Positions 48,316 to 57,096 of a DNA stretch of 64,000 nt are shown in pieces. The notes under the pieces were generated by a model. The model was not told the DNA's origin. It worked only from the letters and a program-made list of their open reading frames with translations, and did not search any database. Made by a program: the position numbers and the translations under genes. The stretch spans positions 1 to 64,000 of the forward strand of contig JAKVBV010000003.1 of assembly GCA_022446965.1 (NCBI GenBank). Reading direction: 5' to 3'. The DNA is from Phycisphaerales bacterium. GTDB taxonomy: Bacteria > Planctomycetota > Phycisphaerae > Phycisphaerales > SM1A02. Position 1 is the stretch's first letter, and the number at the start of each line of letters is the position of its first letter.

Positions 48316-49061
48316 CCGGTGTGGGGCAGATGCTCGAGGGCGCCGGCACCTTGTGCAGTGACGTGTTCGTGAACCAGCGACTGGCATTGACCATGGACCT
48401 ACCGTCGCGCCGCGAAACGGTGCTGGATCTCTTCGATCGCATGCGCAAGTCGTGTCCCGGCCTGACCGCATTGCGGCGCTACGACGGCGAGTACGCGCTC
48501 GAGTCCGAGGGCGACCCGCGACGCGCCTCGTGGGTATCGCTTCGTCGCACGTCCGTCCGCAGCGGCATGGTGAACCCACAGGACCTGTCCGAACCGTACG
48601 ACCTGCATCGTTCGGTACTGCGCACCGCGCCCTACTACTTGAGCATCACGCCACTGGACGTGGAGTGCATCGATCTCGTGTTCGGCTTCGATCTAGCTGC
48701 ACATGGCAACCACGATGAAGCAGTGTTCGAGACCTTCCTCGACCACTCTCCGCTGGCCGGTCTGGTGCGTGATGGTGATGTGCTGTGCGACGTGCAACCG
48801 TTGATGGCCTTCCATATCGAGGGCGACCCGTCGACCACGGCGGTCATCGAGGTGCGCACCAAGCAGACGCCGGGGACGGATGCCCGATCCGGTGCGCCCG
48901 TTAGCGTGTTTCTCACGGTGCGTCGACGTGGGCCGTTCAGTTCGCTTGACCAGTTCGACGAAGTCTTCGGATCGCTGGCCGGATGGGCGGAGCGGATCGC
49001 GGAAGATCGCGTGATTCCGCAAGTGGTGGCGCCACTGCATCAGCGCCTGTTGCTGGGCTGA
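48312..49061 (+). CDS. Conserved hypothetical protein coupled to DUF418 gene
   Basis: A 249-residue soluble protein without recognised domain. It starts at ATG 48312 overlapping the DUF418 stop. Notable segments are LFDRMRKSCPGLTALRRYDG near residue 42 and SVLRTAPYYLSITPLDVECI, then DLVFGFDLAAHGNHDEAVFE. The regular alpha/beta pattern, absence of signal peptide and tight coupling mark it as a real gene. The role is unknown. Confidence 0.8.
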   Translation: MTGVGQMLEGAGTLCSDVFVNQRLALTMDLPSRRETVLDLFDRMRKSCPGLTALRRYDGEYALESEGDPRRASWVSLRRTSVRSGMVNPQDLSEPYDLHRSVLRTAPYYLSITPLDVECIDLVFGFDLAAHGNHDEAVFETFLDHSPLAGLVRDGDVLCDVQPLMAFHIEGDPSTTAVIEVRTKQTPGTDARSGAPVSVFLTVRRRGPFSSLDQFDEVFGSLAGWAERIAEDRVIPQVVAPLHQRLLLG

Positions 49062-49064
49062 TGA

Positions 49065-49982
49065 TCAGGTGAACATGCGGGCCACGTGATCCACCTGTTC
49101 GACCTGGCCGGTGACACAAGACAACCGCAGCGTTTCGCACAGCAGTGCCACATCGGGCGATGGTTGTGGATCCGGCTTGTGGTCGCCCAAACGACACAGG
49201 TGCCATTGCGACAAGGCGCCAGCGGTGGCATGTGACTCTGTGGGCGGCGCTTCTTGTGCTTCGCCGTCCGGGTCGGTCCACGACACACCTTCGTCGGTCA
49301 CCATCACACGGCCGCCGGTGCCGAGCACCGTGGCACGCCGAACCCAGCTGCCGCCACCGTCACTCACGGTGATGCTCGCAGTGCAGCCATTGGCGAAACG
49401 CATGGTGGACGTGAGATGCCCCGCGATGCCGTCGGTGGGATCCGGCGTCATCGGGCCGCCACTCTGCGCCGCGAATACTTCTTCGGGCATGCCCGCCACG
49501 TGTACCACGAGGTCTGCAGCGTCCAGCAGCAGGGCCCGCAAGGATGTCTGATGGTCTCCGGCGGTCGCAGACACCTGAATGCAGTGCACGTCGCCGAGCA
49601 GTTCGATGCACCCCGATGCGGCCAGCCAGGTGGGGCCGCCACGAAGCAGGGGAATGAAGTGGACGTTGTCCTTGCCGTAGAGATCCGGCTGGAATCCCTC
49701 CACGAACGGGGCCGATGTGGCTACGGGTACGGGCAGGTCGCCGGCCATGGCGTCGATGTCGGCGTCGAGCACGCCAGGGGCGGCAAGCCATGCCGCGTCG
49801 ATCGATGGGCTGAGCAGCAATTGTCGAACGTCGTCCACCGGCTCAGCCTGGAATGCGGCAGCCATCGAGTCGCGTGCCGCAGGGTCGTTGCATCCCAGCA
49901 CGGCACACGTGAGGGCGTCGGTGTCAAAGGCCCGCTGCAGCAGTTGCAGTTGCTCAGGGGCTGCCCAAACGGCGCATCGCAT
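49065..49982 (-). CDS. Degenerate Gfo/Idh/MocA-like protein
   Basis: A 305-residue protein with traits of the Gfo/Idh/MocA oxidoreductase superfamily. RQLLLSPSIDAAWLAAPGVL resembles the nucleotide-domain end, and TSTMRFANGCTASITVSDGG plus VLGTGGRVMVTDEG the C-terminal sheet. The usual N-terminal GxGxxG and the catalytic EKP motif are not visible, so it may lack dehydrogenase activity. ATG at 49982 is chosen because longer starts would run into rnpB. Convergent with the unknown gene upstream, leaving only 3 nt between stops. Confidence 0.72.
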   Translation of the reverse strand: MRCAVWAAPEQLQLLQRAFDTDALTCAVLGCNDPAARDSMAAAFQAEPVDDVRQLLLSPSIDAAWLAAPGVLDADIDAMAGDLPVPVATSAPFVEGFQPDLYGKDNVHFIPLLRGGPTWLAASGCIELLGDVHCIQVSATAGDHQTSLRALLLDAADLVVHVAGMPEEVFAAQSGGPMTPDPTDGIAGHLTSTMRFANGCTASITVSDGGGSWVRRATVLGTGGRVMVTDEGVSWTDPDGEAQEAPPTESHATAGALSQWHLCRLGDHKPDPQPSPDVALLCETLRLSCVTGQVEQVDHVARMFT

Positions 49983-50010
49983 GAGCCGATGGTACACCAC
50001 CAACAGCAAC

Positions 50011-50030
50011 GGCCCCGCCGAAGCGGGGCC
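50011..50030 (-). terminator. Terminator hairpin after rnpB
   Basis: GGCCCCGC and GCGGGGCC form an 8-bp stem with a 4-nt CGAA loop just past the 3' end of rnpB. On the minus strand it is followed by GTTGCTGTTG. Confidence 0.6.
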
Positions 50031-50034
50031 GTGC

Positions 50035-50411
<377 letters not shown>

Positions 50412-50425
50412 TTCACATGCACAGT

Positions 50426-52399
50426 CTACTCGTTGCGGGCTTTGAGTTTCACATTGAGCGTCTTGATGGTGCCATTGCGGTTGATCTTGATCTTCACTTC
50501 ATCGCCAGGCTTGTGCTTGCGAAGTGCGTCCATCAAGTCTCTACCGCCTTCGAGTGTGGTGTCATCCCACGCCAGCAGAATGTCGCCGGGCTTGATGCCA
50601 CCCTCCGCTGCGGAGGTGTTGTCGGACACGGTTTCTACCAGGACACCCGTTTCGATGTCGGCGCCGTATCCGGGCATGACACCCAGCCGCACGCTCGCAC
50701 CTGTGCGTCGCGGGCTCGGTCCGGATGCGGATGTGTTGACGAAGGTCAGGTTCTCAGCTCTCTTGGCGATGTCCTTGATGACTGAGTCGGCCAGTTCGAC
50801 AATGCGAAGCCCGCCCTCCGGGTCTACGGTCCATGCTTCATCTTCAGGACGGTGGTAGTCGTCGTGCAGTCCTGTGAAGAAGAACAGCACCGGCATGCCA
50901 CCGCTGAAGAAGCTCGAGTGGTCGCTCGGGCCGGTTCCGCCACGCGTGGCCTGCACGGTGAGGCCGGTGGGTTCCACGTGGCCCGGCAGCATGTCGTCGA
51001 ACTCTTCAGCAGTGCCTGTGCCGCCGATCATGAGGGTGTCGTTGCGCAACCTGCCCACCATGTCGAGGTTGATCATCGCACTCACGCGATCCGTGTCGAT
51101 GGTGGGGTTGTTGACGAAGTAGCGAGAGCCGTGCAGCCCGGCTTCTTCGCCGCCGAATCCCATGAAGATGATGCTTCGACGATCGTCATCTGATTCCTCG
51201 GCCCAATCGTGCAGGCGTTCGGCGAGCACGAGCACGGCCGCGGTGCCCGACGCGTTGTCATCTGCACCGGGGTGAATCGCATGCACGCCAGGTGCTCGTG
51301 AACCCACGTAGCCATGGCCGATGTGGTCGTAGTGGCCGCCGATGACGATCCAATCGTCGGCGAGGTCGCCCGCACCGGGCAGGATGCCGGCGATATTGCA
51401 GGTGTGCAGGGCGCGGGTGGCGAGATCGGTGCTGAGATTCACCTTCAGGAGGCTCGACAGATCCTTGCAGCGAATCTCGCCGCGGTCTGCCTGCCCGACG
51501 AGGCGAGCAAGGGGTTGGCCTGTTTGTCGCAGCATGGTGTCGGCGGCTTCAGCTGTCATGTGCACCACTGGAATTGGCAGGGCACGTCCATACCCGCGTG
51601 TCGTGCTGGCGGACTCCAGCGCATGGGAGCCCTCTGCCAGATGCGGCGGTGTGACCATGATGAGGGCCACCGCACCTCGGTCCACCACGGCATTCATCTT
51701 GCTGCGGATGCTCGAGGCCGGCGAAAAGCCCGAATCACTCCATCGACTGGTGCCCTCGTCGGTGAGTGGTTCATAGCGCATCATCACGGCGATGCGGCCG
51801 TCCAGATCGGTGTCGTCATCAAAGCTCGTGTAGCCGTCGGGGCCTTCCTCGATCGCATAGCCCACGAACGTCAACGGTGCGGTGACATCATCGTTGCCAC
51901 TGTTGGCCAGTGCGTTGAAGTCTTCGCCGGCGATCATCGCCACCTGTCCAGACTGCATGCTCTGATGATTGACCACCCGCTCGCGCCCCAGACTGAAGTC
52001 GAAGTTCTGCCGCCAGGGGTTGTCACCATCCAACGCCGTGAAGGCCGGTTCCAAGCCGATCCTGTTCATGTGCCATTGAATGTAGTCAAGGGCAAGTTCA
52101 TCACCGCGCGTGCCAGGTGCACGGCCTTCGAACCAAGGATTGGCCAGCGTCTGTACATGTTGGTACCACATGCGGCCGTCGGGATGCAGGGCGCTGAGCA
52201 CCTTCTGTGTGGTGCTTCGTCCTTCATCGCCGGGCAGATCAAAGTCGCGAATGCCGCTGGTGGCTTCGACAATCTGGCCGCCACCTGGGCGGTAGATCGG
52301 CGCATGATCGGCATGATCATCGTGATCGTCGTGGGCATGCTGGGCGTGCAGCATGCCGGTGAGCGTGAGGGCGGCGAGGACAGCGAGGCGGGCGGACAT
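50426..52399 (-). CDS. Secreted M28 metallopeptidase with PDZ domain
   Basis: A 657-residue exported zinc aminopeptidase. The signal peptide MSARLAVLAALTLTGMLHAQ is followed by a His/Asp-rich stretch, HAHDDHDDHADHA, that may hold metal. A PA-like insert lies at about 160-320. The catalytic M28 core has GGHYDHIGHG, HPGADDNASGT (bridging Asp), FGGEEAGLHGS (catalytic Glu), INLDMVGRL and SDHSSF (final His). A PDZ domain ends the protein (about 565-650, GIKPGDILLAWDDTTLEGGR). It cleaves N-terminal residues outside the cytoplasm; the substrate is unknown. Confidence 0.95.
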   Translation of the reverse strand: MSARLAVLAALTLTGMLHAQHAHDDHDDHADHAPIYRPGGGQIVEATSGIRDFDLPGDEGRSTTQKVLSALHPDGRMWYQHVQTLANPWFEGRAPGTRGDELALDYIQWHMNRIGLEPAFTALDGDNPWRQNFDFSLGRERVVNHQSMQSGQVAMIAGEDFNALANSGNDDVTAPLTFVGYAIEEGPDGYTSFDDDTDLDGRIAVMMRYEPLTDEGTSRWSDSGFSPASSIRSKMNAVVDRGAVALIMVTPPHLAEGSHALESASTTRGYGRALPIPVVHMTAEAADTMLRQTGQPLARLVGQADRGEIRCKDLSSLLKVNLSTDLATRALHTCNIAGILPGAGDLADDWIVIGGHYDHIGHGYVGSRAPGVHAIHPGADDNASGTAAVLVLAERLHDWAEESDDDRRSIIFMGFGGEEAGLHGSRYFVNNPTIDTDRVSAMINLDMVGRLRNDTLMIGGTGTAEEFDDMLPGHVEPTGLTVQATRGGTGPSDHSSFFSGGMPVLFFFTGLHDDYHRPEDEAWTVDPEGGLRIVELADSVIKDIAKRAENLTFVNTSASGPSPRRTGASVRLGVMPGYGADIETGVLVETVSDNTSAAEGGIKPGDILLAWDDTTLEGGRDLMDALRKHKPGDEVKIKINRNGTIKTLNVKLKARNE

Positions 52400-52456
52400 G
52401 TGCGAACTCCAGATACAGAGGGTTCGCCATCCTAGAGGGTTGTGGTCCGCGCCGTA

Positions 52457-52930
52457 TCAGCCTGCCAGGAGGAGCCCGCCGGCGACAATCGCTCCGGCCA
52501 GGAGCCCGGCGGCCAGGTCATCCAGCAGCACACCCCAGCCACCAGCGCATCGCTGCAGGGCGTTGATCGGGCCGGGCTTGGCAATGTCCAACACACGAAA
52601 CAGCACGAAGGCGGCGGCCATCGCCCAGGTCAGGTGGGTCATCGCCGCGGGGACGGCGAACACGATCGCCAACGCCAAGGCCATGCCGGCGACCTCGTCG
52701 ATCACGATCTCCGAGGCATCATGCCGGCCGAACCGGGCTTCCGCCCAGGGTGTGAGCTGCACGCACAGCACGCTTGCGAGCACGGCCAACACGCCCATGA
52801 CGAGGGTCACGACGTCAGGACACCAGTGCCCACCGACGGCCGCAACGACGAGGGGCAGGATGCTGCCCCATGTTCCGGGGCCGGGTTTGCACAGGCCAAG
52901 CCCGAATGCCGTCACCAGCATCAATCGCAT
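52457..52930 (-). CDS. pgpA: Phosphatidylglycerophosphatase A
   Basis: A 157-residue membrane enzyme dephosphorylating phosphatidylglycerophosphate to phosphatidylglycerol. PGPGTWGSILPL, the acidic IVIDEVAGMALAL, FVLFRVLDIAKPGPI and GGWGVLLDDLAAGLLAG are the PgpA motifs. ATG at 52930 overlaps the pgsA stop by one base, so consecutive pathway steps are translationally coupled. Confidence 0.95.
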   Translation of the reverse strand: MRLMLVTAFGLGLCKPGPGTWGSILPLVVAAVGGHWCPDVVTLVMGVLAVLASVLCVQLTPWAEARFGRHDASEIVIDEVAGMALALAIVFAVPAAMTHLTWAMAAAFVLFRVLDIAKPGPINALQRCAGGWGVLLDDLAAGLLAGAIVAGGLLLAG

Positions 52931-53562
52931 CAGGACGCCCGTTCCAGGGCGACGATCGCCTTGATGTAGGGCACGGCGGACACCAACGTGACCACCACCG
53001 TGAGCCACACGAGGGCGTGGTTCACCCAGAAGGCCCACGCATGCGTTTGTGGAGGGGCGACCGCCAACAGAAACATGACGATGGGAATGCAGCCACTTTG
53101 CACCACCATCTTCACCTTGCCGGCGGTCTTGGCAGCGAATTCAGCGCCTTGAGACTCAGCCACCGACCGGATGGCCGTCACCGTGAGCTCACGAGACAGG
53201 AGGACGACCACGACCCACGTGTACACACCACTGGCGGCATCGAGGAGCGGGACAGGGTGTGTCTCGGGCGCCATCGCGAAGTGGGGGCCTGCCAGCACCA
53301 TGAAGCCGCCCAGGACAAGGATCTTGTCGCACAGCGGGTCCATGATGCGGCCGAACAGGCTGACCACTTTCCAGCGGCGAGCGAGCCAGCCATCGAGGGC
53401 ATCGGTGGCGGCGGCCGCCACGAACAGCACCAACGCGATCCAGAGCCAGAGCACGCCTGTGTCGGGCGCTTTGAAGAGGCTCAGCACCACGAAGAAGGCC
53501 GCCGCCATCGCGGCCCGGGCGAGGGTGATCAGGTTGGGGATGTGGCGACGATTCAGCGGCAC
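52930..53562 (-). CDS. pgsA: CDP-diacylglycerol-glycerol-3-phosphate phosphatidyltransferase
   Basis: A 210-residue membrane enzyme making phosphatidylglycerophosphate from CDP-diacylglycerol. It carries the CDP-alcohol phosphotransferase motif DALDGWLARRWKVVSLFGR, continuing IMDPLCDK (DxxDGxxAR...GxxxDxxxD). HIPNLITLARAAMAAAFFVV starts the membrane domain. GTG at 53562 gives a normal length; an in-frame ATG at 53649 would add 29 unconserved residues and consume most of the divergent promoter region before nuoJ. Confidence 0.94.
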   Translation of the reverse strand: MPLNRRHIPNLITLARAAMAAAFFVVLSLFKAPDTGVLWLWIALVLFVAAAATDALDGWLARRWKVVSLFGRIMDPLCDKILVLGGFMVLAGPHFAMAPETHPVPLLDAASGVYTWVVVVLLSRELTVTAIRSVAESQGAEFAAKTAGKVKMVVQSGCIPIVMFLLAVAPPQTHAWAFWVNHALVWLTVVVTLVSAVPYIKAIVALERAS

Positions 53563-53678
53563 GACAGGGATCCTATCCACCGCCCGGGAACCCTGCGCAT
53601 GGGCTTGCAGGGGCCGATTCAGCCCCTGTATCCTCCCCGTTCGCGCCATCTTGTGATGGGGCTGAATTGAACCCCCTG

Positions 53679-54617
53679 ATGCCTGGACTGCTCCCTCTAC
53701 TCGCTACTGGTGTCGCTGCACTTGGACTCCTCCTGATCCTGCTGCCAGGGCCGGTGGCGGTGCGTCGTGGTGGCGGCCTCGTGGCGATCGGTGGCGTGGT
53801 GTGGCTCATGCTGCAGACTGGGGCCATGCCGGGAGACGATGCCGTCGCGGCACTGGCGCGTCAGGCGGCGTTCGTGGTGTTTGCCGCCATGTCGTTGGCC
53901 GGCGCGGTGCAGATGATCTCACAGCAACGCCCGGTGTACTCGGCACTCTTCTTCGTGCTTGTGGTGTTGAGCACATGCGGTGTGTTGCTGTTGCTTGAAG
54001 CGTGGTTCATGGCGTTCTCGGTGGTCATCGTGTACGCCGGTGCAATTCTGATCACGTACATGTTCGTGTTGATGCTGGCGCAGCAGGCCTCCGACGCGGA
54101 CCACATCGGTGAGATTCCCGAGTACGACCGACGCGCCCACGAGCCAGTGGCCGGTGTCATCGTGGCAGCGTTGATGGCAGGTGGGCTCACACTCAGTGTG
54201 TTCACAGGCATCGCGGATCTTCCCAAGCCAGCCGATACCACCGAGCAGGTCAACGCGACGGCCACCTTGTTTGATCACCTGCCCCGCATGCGTGAGGCGG
54301 CCCTGGCCAAGGCTGGCGTGCCCGAGGGCACCGAGGTCACCATCACAGTGATCGACGATGTGGTGCATGCCGTGGGCGGGGGCCATGAAGTCATCATTCC
54401 GACGGAAGACCTGCCCGGGTCCACACGACAAGTGGGCTGGGATCTGGTCGCCCGATTCCCGGCGAGCCTCGAAGTTGCCGGTGTGGTGCTGTTGATGGCC
54501 ATGTTCGGCGCCGTCGTGCTGGCCCGTCGCCAGATTGACATGGGGGAAGACGCCCTTCGTGCGTCCGCCGGCCTGGACGTGATCGCCCCGGCCGAGGATG
54601 AAGGGGCGGCCTCGTGA
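53679..54617 (+). CDS. nuoJ: NADH-quinone oxidoreductase subunit J with soluble insert
   Basis: A 312-residue membrane subunit of complex I. The NuoJ core is seen in QAAFVVFAAMSLAGAVQMIS, RPVYSALFFVLVVLSTCGVL and VVIVYAGAILITYMFVLMLA. Between the fourth helix and the last (LEVAGVVLLMAMFGAVVLAR), about 85 hydrophilic residues are inserted (VTITVIDDVVHAVGGGHEVI). Typical NuoJ has about 170-200 residues. ATG at 53679 is preferred to an upstream TTG. It is first of the nuoJKLMN operon and overlaps nuoK as GTGA. Confidence 0.92.
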   Translation: MPGLLPLLATGVAALGLLLILLPGPVAVRRGGGLVAIGGVVWLMLQTGAMPGDDAVAALARQAAFVVFAAMSLAGAVQMISQQRPVYSALFFVLVVLSTCGVLLLLEAWFMAFSVVIVYAGAILITYMFVLMLAQQASDADHIGEIPEYDRRAHEPVAGVIVAALMAGGLTLSVFTGIADLPKPADTTEQVNATATLFDHLPRMREAALAKAGVPEGTEVTITVIDDVVHAVGGGHEVIIPTEDLPGSTRQVGWDLVARFPASLEVAGVVLLMAMFGAVVLARRQIDMGEDALRASAGLDVIAPAEDEGAAS

Positions 54618-54958
54618 GCGACTTGCTGCACATGACGCTGGCCTCAGCCATGACCGAGGCTGATCTTGCTCGATTCCTAGTCCTGTCGTCGCTGCTGTTC
54701 GCGGTGGGCCTGTGTGGCTTTCTGACGCGCCGCAACCTGATCGTGATGTTCCTGTGCACGGAGCTCATGTTCCAAGCCGCGGTGATTGCGTTTGTCGCCT
54801 TTGGCCGGTGGCACTGGGATTTCTCCGGTCAGGTGTTCGTGATCTTCATCCTCACCATCGCTGCGGCCGAAGCGGCCCTGGCCTTGGCGTTGGTCGTGCT
54901 GCTGCATCGTCGCCGCAACACGCTTGATGCCGATACGTGGACGGAGCTGCACGAATGA
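54614..54958 (+). CDS. nuoK: NADH-quinone oxidoreductase subunit K
   Basis: A 114-residue three-helix membrane subunit. FLVLSSLLFAVGLCGFLTRR, LIVMFLCTELMFQAAVIAFV (with the conserved membrane Glu in TELM) and FVIFILTIAAAEAALALALV (second key Glu) match MrpC/NuoK. The N-terminus is about 12 residues longer than usual. GTG at 54614 overlaps the nuoJ stop, and its own stop overlaps nuoL (ATGA). Confidence 0.95.
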   Translation: MSDLLHMTLASAMTEADLARFLVLSSLLFAVGLCGFLTRRNLIVMFLCTELMFQAAVIAFVAFGRWHWDFSGQVFVIFILTIAAAEAALALALVVLLHRRRNTLDADTWTELHE

Positions 54959-57096
54959 GCCTGCTCTCGATGCTGTCGTCTTCCGTGCTGACCGCGGCCC
55001 CCGTGCCGGTGGCCGACGTGCATCAGGCATTCGACATGGGATGGGCCGGGCTGATCCTCTGGCTGCCCCTGCTGTCGCTGATTGCGTGCGGCTGCTGCGC
55101 CATGATGCGATGCACCTCCAAACTGCCCGCGTGGATCACGGTGGGCTCGTTGGCGGGTTCATTCGTCACGGCGATGTTCCTGTACTTGAACTACGAACCC
55201 CCGGGCGATGTGGTGAACATCGTGCGGTGGATCGATCTGTCCTGGGTGGGCGGCGGATTCGAAGCGAACATCTCGTTCTACATCGACTCGCTGTCGCTGT
55301 TGTGGATTCTGTTCGTCACGGGTTTGGGCACACTGATCGCGTTCTACGCCAGCGAGTACATGGAGACCGACCTCGGCTCGGGCTACTGTCGGTTCTTTGC
55401 CGGCGTGAGCGTGTTCCTCTTTGCCATGTCCGCCTTGGTGCTGGCAGACAACCTCGTGCTGCTCTACCTCGGCTGGGAAGGTGTGGGCTTCGCCTCGTAC
55501 TGGCTCATTGGCTACTACTACACCAAGCCCGAAGCGGTGGCCGCGGCCAAGAAGGCCTTTATCGTCAACCGCATCGGTGACCTGGGCCTCGCCTTGGCGG
55601 TGTATCTGTGCTGGACCAGTTTCGGCACCGTGCAGTACGACGAATTGGTCACCGTGATCGAGAGCGGCGACTACGCCCGCATGACCGACGACTGGTCGGT
55701 GGCCGCCATTCCATGGTTGCTCATGCTCGCGGCCTTCGGCAAATCTGCCCAGTTGCCGCTGTACGTGTGGCTGCCCGACGCGATGGAAGGCCCCACGCCG
55801 GTGTCGGCGCTCATTCACGCGGCCACCATGGTGACCGCGGGTATCTACCTGCTCGCTCGCATGTACCCCGTGTTCCTGCTCGACGGTGACCACACGGCAC
55901 TGCATGTCGTGGCATGGGTCGGTGGCCTTACTGCACTGCTGGCCGCAACCATCGGCATGGCCCAGTACGACATCAAGCGCATCATGGCGTACTCCACGGT
56001 GTCGCAGCTGGGCTACATGTTCATGGGGCTCGGCGTGCTCACCACCTATGGCGCCGCGTATCACGTGTTCACGCACGCCTTCTTCAAGGCGGCGCTCTTC
56101 CTCACCTGTGGTGCAGTGATGCATGGGTTCGCCGGACAGCTTGATCTCCGCAAGCTCAGTGGCCTGCGTCACATGAAGGGCTGGAAGATCACCAGCTACG
56201 CGATGCTGATCGGGTGCCTGTGCTTGGCCGGATTCCCGTTCACGTCGGGCTACTTCAGCAAGGACGCCATCCTCGCCGAGGCCTTCGTCACACATGGTCC
56301 GGGCTTCCAGTGGCTGGGCTTCATGGCGTTGTTCACGGCAGGGCTTACCGCGTACTACACGTTCCGTGTGTGGTTCCGCGTGTGTGCTGGCCCGGTGTCA
56401 TACGAGGCAGGCGATGATCACCACGGTGACGACCACGGCCATGACGACGGGCACTTCCACCCCCATGCACCTCGCTTTGCGATGAACTCCGTGATGGCGA
56501 TCATCGCGATCGGTGCGTTGGTGGCTGCCGTGCCGTACTTCATGGACAGCGGTGTGAAGGGTGGCTGGATTGCCGACATGGTGAACGACTCCACTGCTTC
56601 TGAGGGCATCCCCGCCGTCCGGGCAGCCGCCGACCACGCGGCAGATCATGCCCATGGTTCGCTCTTCGGGTACGACCCACATGTGGCGATGTACTGGGTG
56701 TCCGGCGGCGTTGGCTTCATCGGCATCGCGATCGCCGCGTGGTTGCACCTGTTCCGCCGCGAAGACGCGGTGTCACTGCGTCGCGCCCTGCTGTCCCGAT
56801 CGGCCACGGCCTGGTTGCCACGGGCGATGGAACGGAAGTGGTACGTGGACGAGATCTACCACGCTCTGATTCGCGCCCCACTCTGGGTGGGATCGCACGT
56901 GTTGCACGGCATCGATCGCATCCTGGTCGACATGGTGCTTGTTGACGGCACCGCCAAACTGCCGCGACTGTTGGGCCGCTGGGTGCAGCCGCTGACCAAC
57001 GGCACGGTCCATGCATCAGCCACCGCTATGGCTGGTGGCGTGGCGTTGCTGGTCATCGTGGTCTTGCTCATCCTGCATCTGGGGGTGTTCGCATGA
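54955..57096 (+). CDS. nuoL: NADH-quinone oxidoreductase subunit L
   Basis: A 713-residue antiporter-like proton-pumping subunit. Conserved regions are YLGWEGVGFASYWLIGYYYT with KKAFIVNRIGDLGL, FGKSAQLPLYVWLPDAMEGP, PVSALIHAATMVTAGIYLLA, and IKRIMAYSTVSQLGYMFMGL. A His/Asp-rich loop (DDHHGDDHGHDDGHFHPHAP) sits at about residue 490, and a second His-rich patch (ADHAADHAHG) at about 565. The C-terminal region contains the long lateral helix. The start ATGA overlaps nuoK and the stop overlaps nuoM. Confidence 0.97.
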   Translation: MSLLSMLSSSVLTAAPVPVADVHQAFDMGWAGLILWLPLLSLIACGCCAMMRCTSKLPAWITVGSLAGSFVTAMFLYLNYEPPGDVVNIVRWIDLSWVGGGFEANISFYIDSLSLLWILFVTGLGTLIAFYASEYMETDLGSGYCRFFAGVSVFLFAMSALVLADNLVLLYLGWEGVGFASYWLIGYYYTKPEAVAAAKKAFIVNRIGDLGLALAVYLCWTSFGTVQYDELVTVIESGDYARMTDDWSVAAIPWLLMLAAFGKSAQLPLYVWLPDAMEGPTPVSALIHAATMVTAGIYLLARMYPVFLLDGDHTALHVVAWVGGLTALLAATIGMAQYDIKRIMAYSTVSQLGYMFMGLGVLTTYGAAYHVFTHAFFKAALFLTCGAVMHGFAGQLDLRKLSGLRHMKGWKITSYAMLIGCLCLAGFPFTSGYFSKDAILAEAFVTHGPGFQWLGFMALFTAGLTAYYTFRVWFRVCAGPVSYEAGDDHHGDDHGHDDGHFHPHAPRFAMNSVMAIIAIGALVAAVPYFMDSGVKGGWIADMVNDSTASEGIPAVRAAADHAADHAHGSLFGYDPHVAMYWVSGGVGFIGIAIAAWLHLFRREDAVSLRRALLSRSATAWLPRAMERKWYVDEIYHALIRAPLWVGSHVLHGIDRILVDMVLVDGTAKLPRLLGRWVQPLTNGTVHASATAMAGGVALLVIVVLLILHLGVFA

